DNA of 41,730 nt from a virus: IMG/VR virus record IMGVR_UViG_3300038701_003555, positions 1 through 41,730 of that record. One strand, given 5' to 3'. The notes under the pieces are model-generated. The model had not been told where the DNA came from, did not search any database, and saw only the letters and a program-made list of their open reading frames with translations. Below, piece after piece: positions 16,401 to 24,098 of the stretch (positions are counted from its first letter, which is position 1; every line of letters begins with the position of its first letter). The position numbers and the translations under genes are program-made.

Positions 16401-17434
16401 AATCCGGCCGCATCGCCGAGGCGCTGACCGGCATATCCGGTCTCACGCAAGAGCTGCGCAGCGATCAGCTCTCCATGCTGCAGGAGGAGGAGCGAACGGC
16501 GCAGTCTCTCGCGCAGCAGTTTGAGCGACTGACCGGCGGTTTCCAGTCCATTCTGCAGGATCTTACGATCGGCCAGCTGAGCCCGCTAAACAGCCGTCAG
16601 CGGCTGGACGCCCAGCGCGGCCGGATCATGGAACTGGGCAATCGCTCACAGCTCGGTGATGTGCAGGCGCAGGCGGAGCTGCAGGCGTTGCTGCCGGAAT
16701 TTGTGCGTCTCTCCGGCGAAGTGACTGGCTTTAACCGGCAGTTTGAGCAGGATCGGCAGCTGGCCGAGGGTCTCGCGCGGGACTCGTTGGATACGGGCTT
16801 GCGGCAGATGGAGATTCAGCAGCGAATCGCCAGCGACATCGCCTCGCAGACCGCGGTGCTGCGTGAGGGCTTCAGCGCGCTGGCGGAGGCCATGAATAGC
16901 GGCGTCGATGTCAGCACCGGCGGAGCGACAAATGCCGCGGGCCGAAGCCTGTCAGATACCGGTGCTTTTGGGCTCACGGTGGGAGAAATTGAAGCGATCG
17001 GCCGTAGCCTCACCGGTTATACCGGCTCAACCGGGGCAGGGCAGCTGCAGGCCGTTCTGGATAGCCAGGGCAAAAATTCAGAATTTGATGCCGCGCTACG
17101 ACGCGCGGCCGGGATGGCGACGGGCGGTATTGTTACCGGCGGCATTGCGGGGACGGACTCGGTACCGAAAATGCTCATGCCGGGCGAGGCGGTTATCCGC
17201 GCGCGCGAAGTCAGCCGCGCCAACAGTATGCAACGGGCTGCCATGGCGCGCGGTGGCCTGCCCGGCGGCGATAATCAGGGCGTGGAGATGCGACTGGAGC
17301 GGGTCGAGGCCGCGGTCATGCAGGTGGCGCGTATCACCGCTGAAAGCGGTCGGATGAACGATCAGCGCCTCGCCACCCTGCAGGAAGATTTCGGCCAGCT
17401 GGCCAGCAGCGCCCAACTGCAGGCTGCGCGATGA
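13496..17434 (+). CDS. Tape measure protein
   Basis: This is the longest gene, 1312 residues, which by the usual rule of about 0.15 nm per residue predicts a tail near 200 nm. The N-terminal 60 residues are a charged helix (RELKRADDTVVRTEKKVDK), then Ala/Gly-rich hydrophobic segments around 285-375 (including AMAFFGGPIGLAITGVAGGLYLLS), a long coiled coil at about 400-620, a Gly-rich stretch near 690, and more coiled coil to 1140. A conserved-looking ATGGIVTGGIAGTDSVPKMLMPGEAVIR lies near the C-terminus, typical of tape measures. Confidence 0.95.
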   Translation: MATELERLLVRIDASTEQLRRELKRADDTVVRTEKKVDKSLGGIGKSFKRAGAAAAGFVGAMGLRELVQYSDQWKQLEGRLRVVTKSQEDFNRVQSKLVMLADQNRSSIGATVQLYSRLAMAVGENEQAMKNILPVTEAIAKGVAITGESAASAQGAIVQFAQGLATNFEAAGQEIRSLQEQAPRVAKALADGLNELGVTSDATAGSLNKLARDGVINAENAMQALASQLGTLQEEFERTDITVGQSLTKLDNAFLKLLGTSDNVRSTSALVAQGIGELAENLDVIADAAILAAIALTGRYIPGLIAAATASRSVIATQIALDFAIAKVAFSSNAAAGAMTALTASSRGAAAAMAFFGGPIGLAITGVAGGLYLLSQRSSEAEKSAEAFDASMESLIDVTERYNRASGKEREELAKTRMERIAATKAIIAETEAKVQQLKNEIFRKKRSGGGKFSGIAGPSGLQLSKERQLNELLQELQRQKKEVNDLLADPLGDGGSGLDNAGNKLHNFGKKLDDYSAHLDDAATAQEKLQQGLDDLEQDQMYEQITAGMTEVERAVYDMEVAVDELTERYGPLNDRMKKQLEQLVELARANAKASESTKKLEKQQREHQRQMEQLQREFQRPFDNALDSLQDSVRDKIRNGFDGGFDDALDIAKDFAAEMATLLIFRPQVASAGLGGLFESLIGGSTTAGTGPGTPGVAGGGGGVDILGGLSSFGSDFFSGNAAGGTYLMAAMAANEIVDEFIGKKLFGEGPLADAGSMFGLAGRGFGSMLESLGFGPEPSSKLQSGAVDLETGQLLERGGLRGEKFSQANQDQVDALAAITNQLAAALGVAGELSLAVSDRYGFEFARTGDTGVFDADSDLRKQFESASQLLGALSQEFLQEAGDAISEQFKKAIDKINFEDQEQALEDLQFIRSLQQLLDETSAYDKALQQLDKRFEELRQNAKRLELPLEKVNEAYEKQLTQLESGRIAEALTGISGLTQELRSDQLSMLQEEERTAQSLAQQFERLTGGFQSILQDLTIGQLSPLNSRQRLDAQRGRIMELGNRSQLGDVQAQAELQALLPEFVRLSGEVTGFNRQFEQDRQLAEGLARDSLDTGLRQMEIQQRIASDIASQTAVLREGFSALAEAMNSGVDVSTGGATNAAGRSLSDTGAFGLTVGEIEAIGRSLTGYTGSTGAGQLQAVLDSQGKNSEFDAALRRAAGMATGGIVTGGIAGTDSVPKMLMPGEAVIRAREVSRANSMQRAAMARGGLPGGDNQGVEMRLERVEAAVMQVARITAESGRMNDQRLATLQEDFGQLASSAQLQAAR

Positions 17435-19026
17435 CGGCTATTTTTCTGCTGGAAATTCCGGCACGCACGGCCGGCTCGCCCTCTATGAAAACGCTGCGGG
17501 TGGCGACCTTTCCGGGGTACAACCACCCGACGGCGCCGGGCTATTACCCGCCGCATTTAAAACAGCCGGGGCTGGTGGAGCGGCATATCAGTTCACAGGG
17601 AACGGTGATCGGCGAGAGCGAGGTCAGCTACGGCGTGAACGTCATCGCTAACATGCCCGGAGCCGACGGCGCCGGGCCCTATGACGAATATTTCGATTAC
17701 GGTTATGGCGATGAGGCAACATTGCTGCTGGGCGATTCTGACGAGCCGTACAGCAGTTTTGTGACGGTACAGATTGGCAAGCCGCAGCAGCCTGAGGGCG
17801 ATGAGCGAGACATCACCTTCCGCTGGCGCGGCCGGGATACGGAGCTGGACCTTCCTGCCAGCCAGGCAACTTATGCCGGCACCAATTTGCAATCGCCCGG
17901 CGGTGAAGTGGAGGGCACCCCGGAGGATCTTCAGGGGCAGCGGAAAATCCGCATTTTTGGCAAGGTGCTGAATGTGGCCGCCGATCCGGTGGATTCCAGT
18001 CAGAATATTTTCGGGCTGAATCACGATCAGGACGGTGATCTCGCAGTGATCAGCTCCATTGACGGCGTGCGCGTCAATGGCTCGGTGTGGAATGCCGGCA
18101 GCGACCGGGCCAGCCTGGCAGCTTTACAATCTGCCAGCCCTGCGCAGGGTGACTATGACACGTCGCTGGCAAGCGGGTTGATCAAGCTGGGCGGCACCAT
18201 CGGGCAGGGGCGGGTGACGGTGGATGTAACCGAAAACGCCACCGCGAGCAATAATCGCGTCGCCGGGCTGCTGAATCGGTTGTTGCAGGATGCCGGCGTC
18301 GATAGCGGCGATATCGTCACCGCGGACGTGACACAGCTGGAAAGCGAAGCGGGCTATACGGCCGGGGTCGTGGTACGGAATCAGAACTGGCGCGAGCTGA
18401 TCGATCTGGTTCGGCTGAGTGGAGCTGCTTGGGTCGCACCCAACCGGCTGGGAAAATATAATATGCAGCAGATCAAAGCGCCTGCCGGCACAGCAGCAGC
18501 GACCTTCCGGCGGTTTGAGTATCCGAATGTCGCCGGAGCCAATGATTTCGCTATTCGCTCGATCGAGCGGCTGCTGCCGCAGGATCAGAATCGCGGCGTG
18601 CCGATATGGCAGGTGACGGTAAATTATGGGCGCTTTTGGGAAACTCAGGAGGGGGCGCTGGCTTCCGGCCTGTCTGAGGCGGATAAGAAAAAATACGCCA
18701 CGGCGTTTCGCAGTGTGACGGCCGAAGATGCCGCCGTAAAAGATCAATTCCCTCTGGCCGGGACGCTGACGGTGGATACGGTACTGGTCAATGAGGCGGA
18801 TGCGCAGGCCATTGCCGATCATTTGCTGACGCTGTTCGGCGTGCGGCGGGACCTTTACCGTCTGGTCGCACGTTATGATGCGCCGCTGGCCGCGGCGGTA
18901 GATCTGGGCGATGTGGTCGAGGTTTTCGACCCGCGCTTCGGGTTGAGTGCGGGCAAGAAATTTAACGTGCATGGCATTCAGTACAATGCGCGGAAATTTG
19001 AAATAAAACTGGAATTGTGGGGGTGA
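17431..19026 (+). CDS. Tail hub / baseplate protein
   Basis: This 531-residue protein starts by overlapping the tape measure stop (ATGA). It resembles the phage tail hub-type proteins that follow tape measures in this layout: a beta-rich N-terminal part ending near residue 180, central FGLNHDQDGDLAVISSIDGVRVNG, and a C-terminal part with DLVRLSGAAWVAPN and a final DLGDVVEVFDPRFGLSAGKKFNV...LELWG. No peptidase or lysozyme motif is seen. The role as distal tail hub is inferred from place and general pattern. Confidence 0.65.
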   Translation: MTAIFLLEIPARTAGSPSMKTLRVATFPGYNHPTAPGYYPPHLKQPGLVERHISSQGTVIGESEVSYGVNVIANMPGADGAGPYDEYFDYGYGDEATLLLGDSDEPYSSFVTVQIGKPQQPEGDERDITFRWRGRDTELDLPASQATYAGTNLQSPGGEVEGTPEDLQGQRKIRIFGKVLNVAADPVDSSQNIFGLNHDQDGDLAVISSIDGVRVNGSVWNAGSDRASLAALQSASPAQGDYDTSLASGLIKLGGTIGQGRVTVDVTENATASNNRVAGLLNRLLQDAGVDSGDIVTADVTQLESEAGYTAGVVVRNQNWRELIDLVRLSGAAWVAPNRLGKYNMQQIKAPAGTAAATFRRFEYPNVAGANDFAIRSIERLLPQDQNRGVPIWQVTVNYGRFWETQEGALASGLSEADKKKYATAFRSVTAEDAAVKDQFPLAGTLTVDTVLVNEADAQAIADHLLTLFGVRRDLYRLVARYDAPLAAAVDLGDVVEVFDPRFGLSAGKKFNVHGIQYNARKFEIKLELWG

Positions 19027-19027
19027 A

Positions 19028-19906
19028 ATGGCGTTAACGGTTTTTCCGCTCTACGGCATTACCCGTCAGCAAAGCAATTTCACGCTCAGCGCCACAAACT
19101 GGAACGCCAGCTGGCCGGTGACCAATCTGCAGGATGACGAATATGCCAAGGTCGGCCGTTCGGTCGGCATCGGAGGCGAGTCGCCTGATGCAACGCCGGT
19201 TATCAGCGGCACCAGCAATGCTTTACGGGCGGTGCAGGCCTTTGCGATTTGCGCGCATAATATGTCTCTGACGGCGACATACCGGCTGCAGCTGTTTCGC
19301 GATACGGCGATGACCGAGGAGCTTTACGACAGCGGATCACAGAAGGTATGGCCCGCGGTTTATGTCTATGACCGGAATTTTGAGACTGATAATTTCTGGA
19401 GCGGGCAATATTCCACGGCGGAGATTGCCGGGCAGATCCCGCTGCGGCCGATTATCCTCGACCAAAATTACAGCATTCGGGGCTGGAAGCTGACCTTGTT
19501 CGATCCGCAAAATAGTGACGGTCATGTTCAGATCGGCCTGCTGGAAGTGGCGGAGGGCTGGCAGCCTTCGGCCGGGATTGAGCTTGGCGCGCAGGATGGG
19601 TATCGCAGCTTTACCGCCATCACGGAGCTGCCGGGGGGGCTAGAGCGTCATGATATTTATCCCGCCGGCTACACCGTACAGGGTGTGATGCCGTATCTGC
19701 AGCAGGATGAGGCGCAAGAGCGCGGTTATGAATTGCTGCGGCAGTATGACGTTCATACGCCGTTTTTATTCGTGCTGCATCCCAGCCGGCCGCGCACCTG
19801 GCTGCGCACGGCAAAAATGGTGAAACATGCCGGGCTGGAGCTGTTCGTTCACTCGCAGCCCCTGCTTACGGGCATGCCGGTTAATCATAAGGAGTACAAA
19901 GGATGA
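19028..19906 (+). CDS. Tail protein of unknown role
   Basis: This 292-residue, beta-rich protein with many Trp, Tyr and Phe residues begins 1 base after the hub gene stop. The segments LSATNWNASWPVTNLQDDEY and RGWKLTLFDPQNSDGHVQIGLLEVAEGW suggest a discoidin- or carbohydrate-binding-like sandwich in the first two thirds. The last part (HTPFLFVLHPSRPRTWLRTAKM) differs. It probably sits at the tail tip. I do not recognise the family by name. Confidence 0.6.
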   Translation: MALTVFPLYGITRQQSNFTLSATNWNASWPVTNLQDDEYAKVGRSVGIGGESPDATPVISGTSNALRAVQAFAICAHNMSLTATYRLQLFRDTAMTEELYDSGSQKVWPAVYVYDRNFETDNFWSGQYSTAEIAGQIPLRPIILDQNYSIRGWKLTLFDPQNSDGHVQIGLLEVAEGWQPSAGIELGAQDGYRSFTAITELPGGLERHDIYPAGYTVQGVMPYLQQDEAQERGYELLRQYDVHTPFLFVLHPSRPRTWLRTAKMVKHAGLELFVHSQPLLTGMPVNHKEYKG

Positions 19907-20397
19907 GCATCACCGTCGATGGGTTGACACTGGCACTGGAAGATTATCTGGGAACCTCGCACACGGAAAATGTCAATGCGGCTACCGGCACCGAGACGGG
20001 CGAGTCCTATCCAGAGGAACCGCTTTTCCCGGATCGCACCTTCCGGCTGTTGCAGACGTTGATTGATAATGGCTGGAATCCGCAGGTGGTGGAGGTAACG
20101 GCGACCAGCAAAACGCTCGCCGTCTCTGACCGGTCGACCATCCAAAAATGCAACAGTGCCAGCGCGCAGACGCTGACGATCCCCTCTGAAACCGATAGCC
20201 CGACCATTACCTTTCCGGATCATTCGACCACTCTATTTATGCAAAAAGGGTCTGGCCAGTTGACAATTCAGGCAGAATCCGGCGTTACGCTAAATGGCGT
20301 GAGCGGCGGGGCCGTGTCGATAGCGAGTCAATATGGCTCAGCATTCATTCTACGTGACGCGCAAAATGCGTGGCTGGTCGCCGGGGCGTTGGCATGA
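19903..20397 (+). CDS. Tail tip/fibre-associated protein
   Basis: This 164-residue protein overlaps the previous gene by 4 bases. The first 60 residues have no obvious motif. From about residue 65 there is a beta-rich section with TLTIPSETDSPTITFPDHSTTLFMQKGSGQLTI and VSIASQYGSAFILRDAQNAWLVAGAL, like the short beta-prism-type domains attached to phage fibres. The stop overlaps the next start (ATGA). Confidence 0.55.
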   Translation: MSITVDGLTLALEDYLGTSHTENVNAATGTETGESYPEEPLFPDRTFRLLQTLIDNGWNPQVVEVTATSKTLAVSDRSTIQKCNSASAQTLTIPSETDSPTITFPDHSTTLFMQKGSGQLTIQAESGVTLNGVSGGAVSIASQYGSAFILRDAQNAWLVAGALA

Positions 20398-21176
20398 CGC
20401 TTGATCCGTTAAACGCACTGCAGGCGGTGGTGGGCAATTCCAACATTGGTACGCCGCCGGCGGCGATGGATCGCAGTTTGGTTTTTAATGCCGCGGAATC
20501 CAATTTTCTTTCGCTCGCACCCGCCCAGTTCGGCAGCTATGACCGCGCGAAATTTGCAGTCAGTACATGGTTTAAACGTGCCGGCACCTCCGACGAAGAG
20601 CTGATAGGCCATCATGAGTCTGCCGGCAGCAGCGACTCATGGCGTTTGCGGTTCCGTGATTCGGCGCTGGAGTTTTCATCCAATAAAAGCCTGGTCGATC
20701 TCGAAGATGGTTATTTTAAAACGACGATGACATTCGCGGCCGATGCATGGCATCATCTGCTATTTCACTATGATTCGGCTAATGGAACGGCTTCAGAGCG
20801 GCTCAAATTATGGATCGACGGAGCCGAGATCAGCAGTTTCACCTCCACTCCCACCTGGCCTACTGGGCCGGTGCTGGCGAGTAGCGGTGATTTTAAAATC
20901 GGATCAGCCAGCGGCGGTGAGTTTGATGGAAAATTGTTCCAGCCTGCCTTTTTCGCCGGGTCGCTGCCGACGATAGAGCAGGTTTATGCCGATGGATCAC
21001 CGCTCGGCAGCGCGCGCTCGCTGGTGCTGCTTGATGGTCTCTACAGCCTGCTGGACGGTAATCAGGGCATTGCAGAGACCGATTATGTGCTGCGGCAGCA
21101 ATCGCCACCGGTCAGCTGGTTGAGTAACGGTGCCGGCAGCCCGCAAGTCATCACCAGTTCCGATATTCCAACCTAA
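20394..21176 (+). CDS. Lectin-like (LamG/ConA fold) tail protein
   Basis: This protein of about 260 residues starts at ATG 20394, forming ATGA with the preceding stop. The stretch from about residue 28 to 205 follows the concanavalin-A/LamG sandwich: SLVFNAAESNFLSLAPAQF, FAVSTWFKRAG, HHLLFHYDSANGTASERLKLWIDG and FDGKLFQPAFFAG. Such domains on tails usually bind host surface sugars or serve as spacers in receptor-binding fibres. Confidence 0.7.
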   Translation: MTLDPLNALQAVVGNSNIGTPPAAMDRSLVFNAAESNFLSLAPAQFGSYDRAKFAVSTWFKRAGTSDEELIGHHESAGSSDSWRLRFRDSALEFSSNKSLVDLEDGYFKTTMTFAADAWHHLLFHYDSANGTASERLKLWIDGAEISSFTSTPTWPTGPVLASSGDFKIGSASGGEFDGKLFQPAFFAGSLPTIEQVYADGSPLGSARSLVLLDGLYSLLDGNQGIAETDYVLRQQSPPVSWLSNGAGSPQVITSSDIPT

Positions 21177-21195
21177 TCAAAGGAGTTCAAACAGC

Positions 21196-21513
21196 ATGGA
21201 TACACGAAATATTATCAATTTGGCGGAGGGAGTCTCGCAAAATGGCGACTACTCATCGTCGGGGGCAGTGCCGGGCGGTGAATATCAGATCGTTATTGAG
21301 GGGCTGCCTGATGGCGGTACTGTAGCACTGAAAAGCGGTCGTAGCAGCGGAGCAGTTACTGCGCACTCCGATGGTTCCTTTACTGCGGACACGTCCGAAA
21401 AAACAATTAATCTCGGTAAAGGTGTCCACCTGATAGCCACTATCTCGGGCATTGAAAACAGTCCGGCTAATAGCGTTTATGTGCAGCTTCACCCGATAAG
21501 GAAGTGGAGTTAG
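21196..21513 (+). CDS. Small beta-rich tail protein
   Basis: The start is ATG 21196, with AGGAG (21181-21185) 10 bases upstream. The frame is open further upstream but that would enter the previous gene. The 105-residue product is Gly/Ser-rich and beta-rich (GEYQIVIEGLPDGGTVALKSG, LGKGVHLIATISGIENSPANSVYVQL). It looks like an immunoglobulin-like or adaptor domain of a tail structure. No enzymatic motif is present. Confidence 0.55.
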   Translation: MDTRNIINLAEGVSQNGDYSSSGAVPGGEYQIVIEGLPDGGTVALKSGRSSGAVTAHSDGSFTADTSEKTINLGKGVHLIATISGIENSPANSVYVQLHPIRKWS

Positions 21514-21516
21514 GAA

Positions 21517-22272
21517 ATGCCTGTTGAATCCTGCATTCAGGATGCGTTGAAATCTGCAATCAGGCCTTTTTCAAATGTTCCTGCCTTCGACCCGCTTACG
21601 CTTACTCCGGACGCGCTGTTTGACAATACCGATGCAGCTAATCTGTATCAGGATGAAGGGCGTACGAGTGTAGTGACGGCTGTAAATGACCCTGTCGCCA
21701 GCGCCACGGACCTGACGACGAACCAACGGCATATCTCTATAGATGCCGGTCAGACAACGGACCGCCCCCTTTACAACGGTGATGGGCTTTTGTTTGATGG
21801 TGTCAACGACTTCATGAGCAACGACTGGGGTAGCGGCAACGACATTTCCCAGCCCGTAACGCACGTAATTAGTTTTCAGTTCATTGTCGCTGGACAGTTG
21901 GATTATCTTATTGACGGCACGCGCGGTACACATAATCAGACTGTTTATATTGATAACAGCACGCCGAATGAATTTGCCGCTGCAACTTCGGTGGCAGCCT
22001 CTACAGGTCTAACGGCTGACACTGACCCGCATGTGATATCTGTGGAATTTAATGGTGCAGCTTCGAATATCTGGATGGACGGCGCTTTAGTTGCCGAGAA
22101 TGTTGATTTAGGAACAGAAGGCTGGATAGGCTTTTCTTGGGGTGCATTGTTTACAGGGGCGCAAAACTTCTCAAATGTTATTATCTCGAAACACTTTGTT
22201 AAACAGGGCACTTTATCATCGGCTGATCGCGCCTCAGTCGAGGGATGGGCAGATGTAAATGGAGTTCTTTGA
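21517..22272 (+). CDS. Second lectin-like tail protein
   Basis: This 251-residue protein has a ConA/LamG-like stretch: LLFDGVNDFMSNDWGSGNDISQPVTHVISFQF and, later, DPHVISVEFNGAASNIWMDGALVAENVDLG, then WIGFSWGALFTGAQNFSNVIISKHF. It ends with SADRASVEGWADVNGVL, a motif often found at the end of phage and secreted LamG proteins. It lies 3 bases after the previous stop and overlaps the next gene by 1 base. Probably part of the receptor-binding tip. Confidence 0.7.
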   Translation: MPVESCIQDALKSAIRPFSNVPAFDPLTLTPDALFDNTDAANLYQDEGRTSVVTAVNDPVASATDLTTNQRHISIDAGQTTDRPLYNGDGLLFDGVNDFMSNDWGSGNDISQPVTHVISFQFIVAGQLDYLIDGTRGTHNQTVYIDNSTPNEFAAATSVAASTGLTADTDPHVISVEFNGAASNIWMDGALVAENVDLGTEGWIGFSWGALFTGAQNFSNVIISKHFVKQGTLSSADRASVEGWADVNGVL

Positions 22273-22634
22273 TGATAAGTGAATACAATTTATGCGTTAG
22301 CATAGCCTGCCCGGAAAGCATGGTCGGCACTGCCTATGCCGATGACGTGGAAGCGGCAATTAATAATGCCATAGGCGGCAATAATTCTTTTGGCAGCGCT
22401 CGCTGGACAGATGGTGATATCGATTACAGCGTTTTGAGCTTTTCGGCCAAGTCCTCTATAACCGATGCTCTTGGAGATATTGACAATACAGTTCATCACA
22501 CGCTCGGCACTGGCAGCGCACCAAAGGCGATGAGCGATAAAATCACCATCTACATCGGCGAGACCGTAAGCAATGGCCTGCAGCATTTGGCGACCATGGG
22601 GTTGAGCCGAATTGTGGTCGAGGCACCTGAATAA
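22272..22634 (+). CDS. Hypothetical tail-associated protein
   Basis: This protein of about 120 residues starts at ATG 22272, overlapping the previous stop by 1 base (TGATG). It has one early Cys pair (NLCVSIACPE), a helical middle and the segment ITIYIGETVSNGLQHLATMGL. No domain is recognised. It is the last gene before the lysis genes, a common place for small tail chaperone-like or fibre proteins. Confidence 0.45.
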   Translation: MISEYNLCVSIACPESMVGTAYADDVEAAINNAIGGNNSFGSARWTDGDIDYSVLSFSAKSSITDALGDIDNTVHHTLGTGSAPKAMSDKITIYIGETVSNGLQHLATMGLSRIVVEAPE

Positions 22635-22663
22635 ACTGTAAATTCTTTTATAAGGTGGGAGGA

Positions 22664-23005
22664 ATGGTGGGAGTATCGCATGACAGTAAAAACGGCCGGG
22701 TAAATATCAGCGCACCATCCTGGGCGGCGGCGATTTTTTTGAGCGGGCTGATTGGCTCCTTCGGCTATGTCACCTCCTGGGCGGTCGACATGAATGAGAA
22801 AGTGCTGAATCTCGACAATGCGGATCTGGAAAAGCAGATGGGGGCAATGGAGAAGCGCATGAATGTGCTGGAGCGCCAGAACAGCCTGCTTCAGCAGGAG
22901 GCGCGCTTCACTTCCGATATCCTGCAGGAGGTGAAGCAGGAGCAGCGCATCTACCAGCAGGAAACCAATAAAAAACTCGATATCTTAATTCAGAGGTTAC
23001 GATGA
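22664..23005 (+). CDS. Single-pass membrane protein with coiled coil, lysis region
   Basis: The start is uncertain between GTG 22655, ATG 22664 and GTG 22667, with AAGGTGGGAGG just upstream. An N-terminal hydrophobic helix (WAAAIFLSGLIGSFGYVTSW) is followed by a charged coiled coil (KQMGAMEKRMNVLERQNSLLQQEA...LQEVKQEQRIYQQETNKKLDILIQRLR). The N-in anchor with a long coiled-coil periplasmic part fits an inner-membrane spanin or a phage holin accessory protein. Its position just upstream of the endopeptidase supports a lysis role. Confidence 0.5.
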   Translation: MVGVSHDSKNGRVNISAPSWAAAIFLSGLIGSFGYVTSWAVDMNEKVLNLDNADLEKQMGAMEKRMNVLERQNSLLQQEARFTSDILQEVKQEQRIYQQETNKKLDILIQRLR

Positions 23006-23430
23006 GCTTTCGTTATTCCCAACACAGCCTGACGCAGCGGGAAACGCTGCATGGCGACCTGCAGCTGATTCTGGATGAGGTGCTGAAGATCCACGATCTG
23101 CGAATTGTGGAGGGCTTCCGGCCGGAAGAAAAACAGAATGAGATGTATCGCAAAGGCTTAAGCAAGCTGCCCTGGCCGCGCGGCCGTCATAATCAGCAAC
23201 CCAGCGAGGCGGCCGACCTGCTGCCTTTCGTCAATGGCAAGCCCATCGGCTGGGAAGCCACGCGCCAGTGGGATTATTTCGGCGGGCTGGTCATTGGCGT
23301 GGCCGCCCAGCTGCGGGCGCGTGAATCGGTAACGCATCGCATCCGCTGGGGTGGCGACTGGTCCCGCGACCACGACCTGCGCGACCAGAGCTTCAACGAC
23401 CTGATGCATTTTGAATTAATCGCAACCTGA
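23002..23430 (+). CDS. M15-type endolysin (L-alanyl-D-glutamate peptidase-like)
   Basis: This 142-residue protein is a LAS/M15 zinc peptidase. Candidate zinc ligands are His63 in GRHNQQPSEAADL, Asp72 there and His136 in DLMHFEL, with WGGDW before the last motif. VEGFRPEEKQNEMYRKG is the typical region ahead of the first ligand. It would cleave peptide cross-links of peptidoglycan at the end of infection. There is no signal peptide, so it needs the holin. The start overlaps the previous stop by 4 bases. Confidence 0.85.
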   Translation: MSFRYSQHSLTQRETLHGDLQLILDEVLKIHDLRIVEGFRPEEKQNEMYRKGLSKLPWPRGRHNQQPSEAADLLPFVNGKPIGWEATRQWDYFGGLVIGVAAQLRARESVTHRIRWGGDWSRDHDLRDQSFNDLMHFELIAT

Positions 23431-23441
23431 AGGAGAGAACC

Positions 23442-23546
23442 ATGAAAAACGTCAAAGAATGGATCCATGATAATGGATTCGCCGTTGTCGTCATCGTGAT
23501 GGTGGTGATCGGCGTGATCGGCGTCGGCACCGTGCTGGCATCATGA
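23442..23546 (+). CDS. 34-residue membrane peptide
   Basis: An AGGAGAG ribosome site lies 4-11 bases upstream of ATG 23442. The peptide MKNVKEWIHDNGFA is followed by a run of Val/Ile/Gly through residue 32 (VVVIVMVVIGVIGVGTVLA), a single transmembrane helix. The stop overlaps the holin start (ATGA at 23543-23546). A peptide of this size between endolysin and holin may be an antiholin or small pinholin-like subunit. This is inferred. Confidence 0.55.
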   Translation: MKNVKEWIHDNGFAVVVIVMVVIGVIGVGTVLAS

Positions 23547-23950
23547 TTCCGCAGATCATCACCGCCGGGCTGGCGATCATCGATAAGGTGATCCCCGACC
23601 CGGAGCAGCGCGACAAAGCCAAAATGGAGCTGCTCAAACAACAGCAGGAAGGCCAGCTGGGGCTGATCGAGCAGCAGCTCTCCGCCATCATTGCCGAGGC
23701 GAAGAGCAGCGACCCGTGGACCAGCCGCGCCCGGCCATCCTTTCTCTACGTGATTTACCTGCTGATCCTGTCGGCGATCCCGATGGGGTTTCTCACCGCC
23801 TACCAGCCGGAGACGGCCGCGGCGGTGACCAGCGGCTTTAAAGACTGGCTGCATGCCATTCCTAACGAAATGATTACACTCTTTGGAGTCGGTTATCTCG
23901 GGTATGTGGGCGGCCGCAGCTGGGATAAAAAGCTGCCCTGGCGGAAATGA
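23543..23950 (+). CDS. Holin, three-helix GTA type
   Basis: This 135-residue protein fits the 3TM holin family first defined in gene transfer agents: an N-terminal helical region with DKVIPDPEQRDKAKMEL, an amphipathic GLIEQQLSAI part, SSDPWTSRARPSFLYVIYLLIL, and two C-terminal hydrophobic helices ending LFGVGYLGYVGGRSWDKK. The conserved DPWTSRARP motif supports the family. It would form lesions releasing the endolysin. The start overlaps the small peptide. Confidence 0.85.
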   Translation: MIPQIITAGLAIIDKVIPDPEQRDKAKMELLKQQQEGQLGLIEQQLSAIIAEAKSSDPWTSRARPSFLYVIYLLILSAIPMGFLTAYQPETAAAVTSGFKDWLHAIPNEMITLFGVGYLGYVGGRSWDKKLPWRK

Positions 23951-24017
23951 CCGGCCGATCAGCCAATAAGAATGTGTGCCGGGAGACCGGCGAGTCAAGA
24001 TTGATAGTACCCAACTA

Positions 24018-24050
24018 AGCGCCACCCTCACCGGGTGGCGCTCTTTTTTT
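24018..24050 (+). terminator. Strong terminator ending the late operon
   Basis: A perfect 10-bp stem AGCGCCACCC (24018-24027) / GGGTGGCGCT (24033-24042) with a 5-base loop is followed by eight pyrimidines ending in seven T (24044-24050). It lies between the holin and the convergent RTX gene. It would stop late transcription before entering the lysogeny region. Confidence 0.9.
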
Positions 24051-24098
24051 GTCGAAGCATAAAGCCCCGCTGCCGCGACAGGCAGTTAAATGCATGCG

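Noticed and set aside
13496-17434. Several minus-strand frames opposite the tape measure gene
   Set aside because: All are explained as shadows of a long gene with GC-rich codons; none has a ribosome site or recognisable motif.
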